A DNA stretch of 64,000 nt, from assembly GCA_018241185.1 (NCBI GenBank), contig JAFEEH010000196.1, positions 1-64,000 of the forward strand. Direction: 5' to 3'. Positions 62,140 through 64,000 of this stretch are shown piece after piece; position 1 is the stretch's first letter, and each line of letters opens with the position of its first letter. A model generated the notes under the pieces. It saw only the letters and a list, made by a program, of their open reading frames with translations, was not told the origin of the DNA and did not search any database. This DNA is from Pseudomonadota bacterium (GTDB taxonomy: Bacteria; Pseudomonadota; Gammaproteobacteria; Burkholderiales; Burkholderiaceae_C). The position numbers and the translations under genes were made by a program.

Positions 62140-62841
62140 TCATGACTGCAGCGTCGACACCCAGGCCGCCAGCCCGGCGCTCAGCGCGAACAGGAGCAGC
62201 GCGAGCAGCCGCGAGCGCCCGTCGTCGCGGCTCGACGGCGCCGCGTGGCCGGATGCCAGGGCGCGGTCACCCGACAGCATGGGCCGCACCATCCGCACCC
62301 GCTTGACCGCCACGTAGAACAGCACAGCCACCACATGCAGCGCCGTCAGCGCGATCAGCAGCCACTGGCCCGGCCCCTTGTGCCAGCTGCTCCCGGCGCT
62401 GGACCAGCTGCCGGGCACCATGGCGGCCAGCGGGCCGGTGAAGGTGATCGCATCGTCCGACACCAGCCCGGTCGCCACCTGCAGCAGCAGCACGGCCAGG
62501 AGCGCGAACACCGACGCGGCGCCCAACGGGTTGTGCCCGACGAGATGGTCGGGGTGGGCGCGCCCGCGCAGGTAGGCCAGCACGCTGACCGGCGCATAGA
62601 CGAAGCTCGAGAAGCGCGACCAGCGGCCGCCCACAAAGCCCCACGCCAGCCGGAAGACCAGCAGCGCCATCACCGTGTAGCCAAGCCGGAAGTGCCAGTC
62701 CATCGCTCCCGTCTTGGCCGTGAACACGAGCCCGATCACTGCGGCTGCCAGGGCCCAGTGGAAGAGGCGCGTGGGCAGGTCCCAGACACGCACCGTGCGC
62801 GTGGTGGCGGTGTCGGCAGAGGGTGAAGAAGAAGCGGGCAT
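62140..62841 (-). CDS. Cytochrome b561-family membrane protein
   Basis: 233 aa with four to five membrane helices. Haem-ligand histidines are visible in LPTRLFHWALAAAV, TGAMDWHFRLGYTVM, SSWHKGPGQWLL and TALHVVAVLFYVAVKRVRMV. It passes electrons from quinol or substrate to a periplasmic acceptor. The divergent neighbour is a cytochrome c' (63030), a pairing common in betaproteobacteria; the two start 188 bp apart. Confidence 0.92.
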   Translation of the reverse strand: MPASSSPSADTATTRTVRVWDLPTRLFHWALAAAVIGLVFTAKTGAMDWHFRLGYTVMALLVFRLAWGFVGGRWSRFSSFVYAPVSVLAYLRGRAHPDHLVGHNPLGAASVFALLAVLLLQVATGLVSDDAITFTGPLAAMVPGSWSSAGSSWHKGPGQWLLIALTALHVVAVLFYVAVKRVRMVRPMLSGDRALASGHAAPSSRDDGRSRLLALLLFALSAGLAAWVSTLQS

Positions 62842-63029
62842 CGGCGGGCGGGCAGGTGCGGCGCGGCATCCGGCGGCTGTGGGCGGCCCGCCAGATTAAC
62901 AAAACTGCGCGGCGGACCCGGCGGGAGGACGCTTGCATGGGCCTTTTGGCACGGCGCCGGGCGTCCGGCCCCTACACTGCCGCGCGCCGCATCCCCGGCG
63001 CATTCATGAATGAGAAGGAAGAACCCACG

Positions 63030-63497
63030 ATGCCTCGTTCCCGTACCGCTGCTGCCGCTGCCTTCGGTCTTGTCGCGGCCATCGCCGCCTTGAGCGCCGT
63101 GCCTGCGTCGGCGCAGCCCACCTTCGCCACCCCGCAGGACGCGATCAAGTACCGGCAGCAGACCCTCAAGGAGATGCAGCAGAACTTCAAGCGCGTCGCC
63201 GACATGGCCAGCGGCCGGGCGGACTTCGATGCCAAGGTGGCCGAGACCAGCGCTGCGCGCGCGGCCGAACTGATCAAGATGCCCTGGGTGGGCTTCGGCC
63301 CCGGCACCGAGGGTGGCAAGGCCAAGCCCGCCATCTGGAAGGAGCAGGACAAGTTCAAGGCCGCCGCCGCGCGTGGCGAAGAGGAGGTGGCCAAGGTGGC
63401 GGCTGCCGCCAAGACCGGCGACCTCGCCGCCATCAAGGCCGCGATCGGTGGTGCCGGTGCGGCCTGCAAGGCGTGCCACGACGTGTATCGCGAATAG
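63030..63497 (+). CDS. Cytochrome c' (class II c-type cytochrome)
   Basis: 155 aa. Signal peptide (AAAFGLVAAIAALSAVPASA, cleaved near residue 28). A four-helix bundle ends with the haem site CKACHDVYRE, the C-terminal position characteristic of class II. It binds NO or CO and may act with the b561 partner. The ATG at 63030 is preferred over 63006 because GAAGGAAG lies upstream of it and the signal peptide then starts cleanly. Confidence 0.92.
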   Translation: MPRSRTAAAAAFGLVAAIAALSAVPASAQPTFATPQDAIKYRQQTLKEMQQNFKRVADMASGRADFDAKVAETSAARAAELIKMPWVGFGPGTEGGKAKPAIWKEQDKFKAAAARGEEEVAKVAAAAKTGDLAAIKAAIGGAGAACKACHDVYRE

Positions 63498-63564
63498 CAC
63501 CCCCAAGCCGCTTCGCGGCTCCCCCTCCCTGGCGCCTTCGGCTTGGAGGGGGGCTGAGCCCGTA

Positions 63565-63591
63565 CACAAAATGTCCGGTGGACATTTTGTG
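63565..63591. repeat. Perfect palindrome CACAAAATGTCC/GGACATTTTGTG
   Basis: 12-bp perfect arms around GGT. It could be a bidirectional terminator or protein-binding site; half of it (TGACATTTTGTT) recurs near 43739 upstream of trpE. Confidence 0.7.
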
Positions 63592-63717
63592 ACTGGCGAA
63601 GGGCGAGGCCACTGGCCTCGCGCGGCCTGCAAGGCCTTCCCAGAGGCCTGGCAAAGCCAGTTCCTCGGGTGCCCTGGTGGCCTCGCTGCGCTCGCCGATC
63701 GATGGGTCGAAGGCTTC

Positions 63718-63783
63718 TAGCTATCAAATTGGTAGCTGTTCGCGCCCCTCCGACGGGCGCTGCGGGCCGAAAACGCTTCGAAA
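63718..63783 (+). repeat. Dispersed 65-bp repeat, copy I
   Basis: TAGCTATCAAATTGGTAGCTG, TTCGCGCCCCTCCGACGGGC, GCTGCGGGCCGAAAACGCTT and CGAA. Confidence 0.85.
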
Positions 63784-63791
63784 CCGGGCGC

Positions 63792-64000
63792 TCAGGCCTC
63801 AGCCAGCAGCTTCTCGATCAGGCGGTGCAGTTCGTCGAAGTCGGGTTCGCCGACGTAGCGCTTGACGATCTCGCCCTTCTTGTTGACCACGTAGGTGGTC
63901 GGCGTGAGCTGCACGTCGCCCCAGGCCTTGGCGACGGCGCCGGTGTTGTCGATGGCGACCTTGAAGGGCAGCTTGCGCGTCTCGGCGTAGTTGATGACGT
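63792..64000 (-). CDS. TlpA/thioredoxin-like protein, C-terminal part (partial)
   Basis: Only the last 69 residues are inside the window. They read VINYAETRKLPFKVAIDNTG, then VAKAWGDVQLTPTTYVVNKK and GEIVKRYVGEPDFDELHRLI, ending KLLAEA. The cis-Pro segment LTPTTYVV and the GEIVKRYVG strand are typical of TlpA/ResA-like thiol-disulfide proteins, which work in the periplasm, often in cytochrome c maturation. The CxxC active site is beyond the window. Confidence 0.8.
   Translation of the reverse strand, partial: VINYAETRKLPFKVAIDNTGAVAKAWGDVQLTPTTYVVNKKGEIVKRYVGEPDFDELHRLIEKLLAEA

Larger units (their letters stand above)
63498..63791. other. Gene-free gap rich in repeats
   Basis: 294 bp between cytochrome c' and the TlpA-like gene. 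It contains GCCGCTTCGCGGC and CGCCTTCGGCTTGGAGG repeat-type sequence, the perfect palindrome at 63565-63591 and dispersed repeat copy I. No gene is supported. Confidence 0.6.

Overview
The window is high-GC bacterial DNA, most likely from a betaproteobacterium of the Burkholderiales, family Comamonadaceae (a Variovorax/Acidovorax-like organism). This rests on the tuf-S10 gene order, the trp gene order (trpE, trpG, trpD, trpC with a LysE-type gene inside, gph upstream, ung downstream), and a dispersed ~65-bp intergenic repeat with a GATAGCTG core that I associate with this family. No rRNA, CRISPR array, integrase or transposase is visible.

Region 1 (1-594) has no convincing gene and is a mosaic of palindromic repeats. 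Region 2 (595-41451) is a large type VI secretion system (T6SS). A plus-strand run carries tssL, tssM, tagF, a Ser/Thr kinase, mltA, a sigma-like protein, a membrane protein, a caspase-like peptidase, an Hcp-like protein, tagJ, tssE, tssF, tssG, a TPR-methyltransferase, clpV, vgrG, a DUF2169/pentapeptide/DUF3540/DUF4150 cargo module, an FHA protein and a PP2C phosphatase. A minus-strand run follows: OmpA-type protein, PG-binding-like protein, hcp, tssC, tssB, tssA. Divergent tssJ comes next, then a minus-strand pair of divergent TssL-like and TssM-like paralogues. Kinase, phosphatase, FHA protein and TagF together form a threonine-phosphorylation switch. tssK is not in the window, and no toxin or immunity gene is recognisable.

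Region 3 (41693-52460) holds a LuxR-type response regulator, gph, a chalcone-isomerase-like secreted protein, the trp genes, ltaE, a LysE exporter, ung and a patatin-like phospholipase. A GxxExxY gene flanked by a 54-nt inverted repeat sits between trpE and trpG. Region 4 (52614-59873) is tRNA-Tyr, tRNA-Gly, tRNA-Thr, tuf and the S10 operon from rpsJ to rpsQ, ending at a strong terminator. Region 5 (59977-64000) holds a peroxiredoxin, a glycosyltransferase-like protein, a GNAT acetyltransferase, a cytochrome b561/cytochrome c' divergent pair and the end of a TlpA-like thioredoxin.

The most interesting points are: (i) a sigma-like / single-span membrane protein / secreted caspase triad in the T6SS locus; (ii) a second TssL-TssM-like pair, the TssL copy carrying a DUF4384-like domain that also appears at the ends of the kinase and the caspase; (iii) a 60-nt palindrome translated in the same frame in clpV and ltaE; (iv) the inverted-repeat GxxExxY cassette inside the trp operon; (v) at least nine copies of one dispersed repeat, two of which hold the start codon of the next gene and one of which lies in coding sequence; (vi) a tRNA-tuf-rpsJ junction that looks like a tufA/tufB recombinant.
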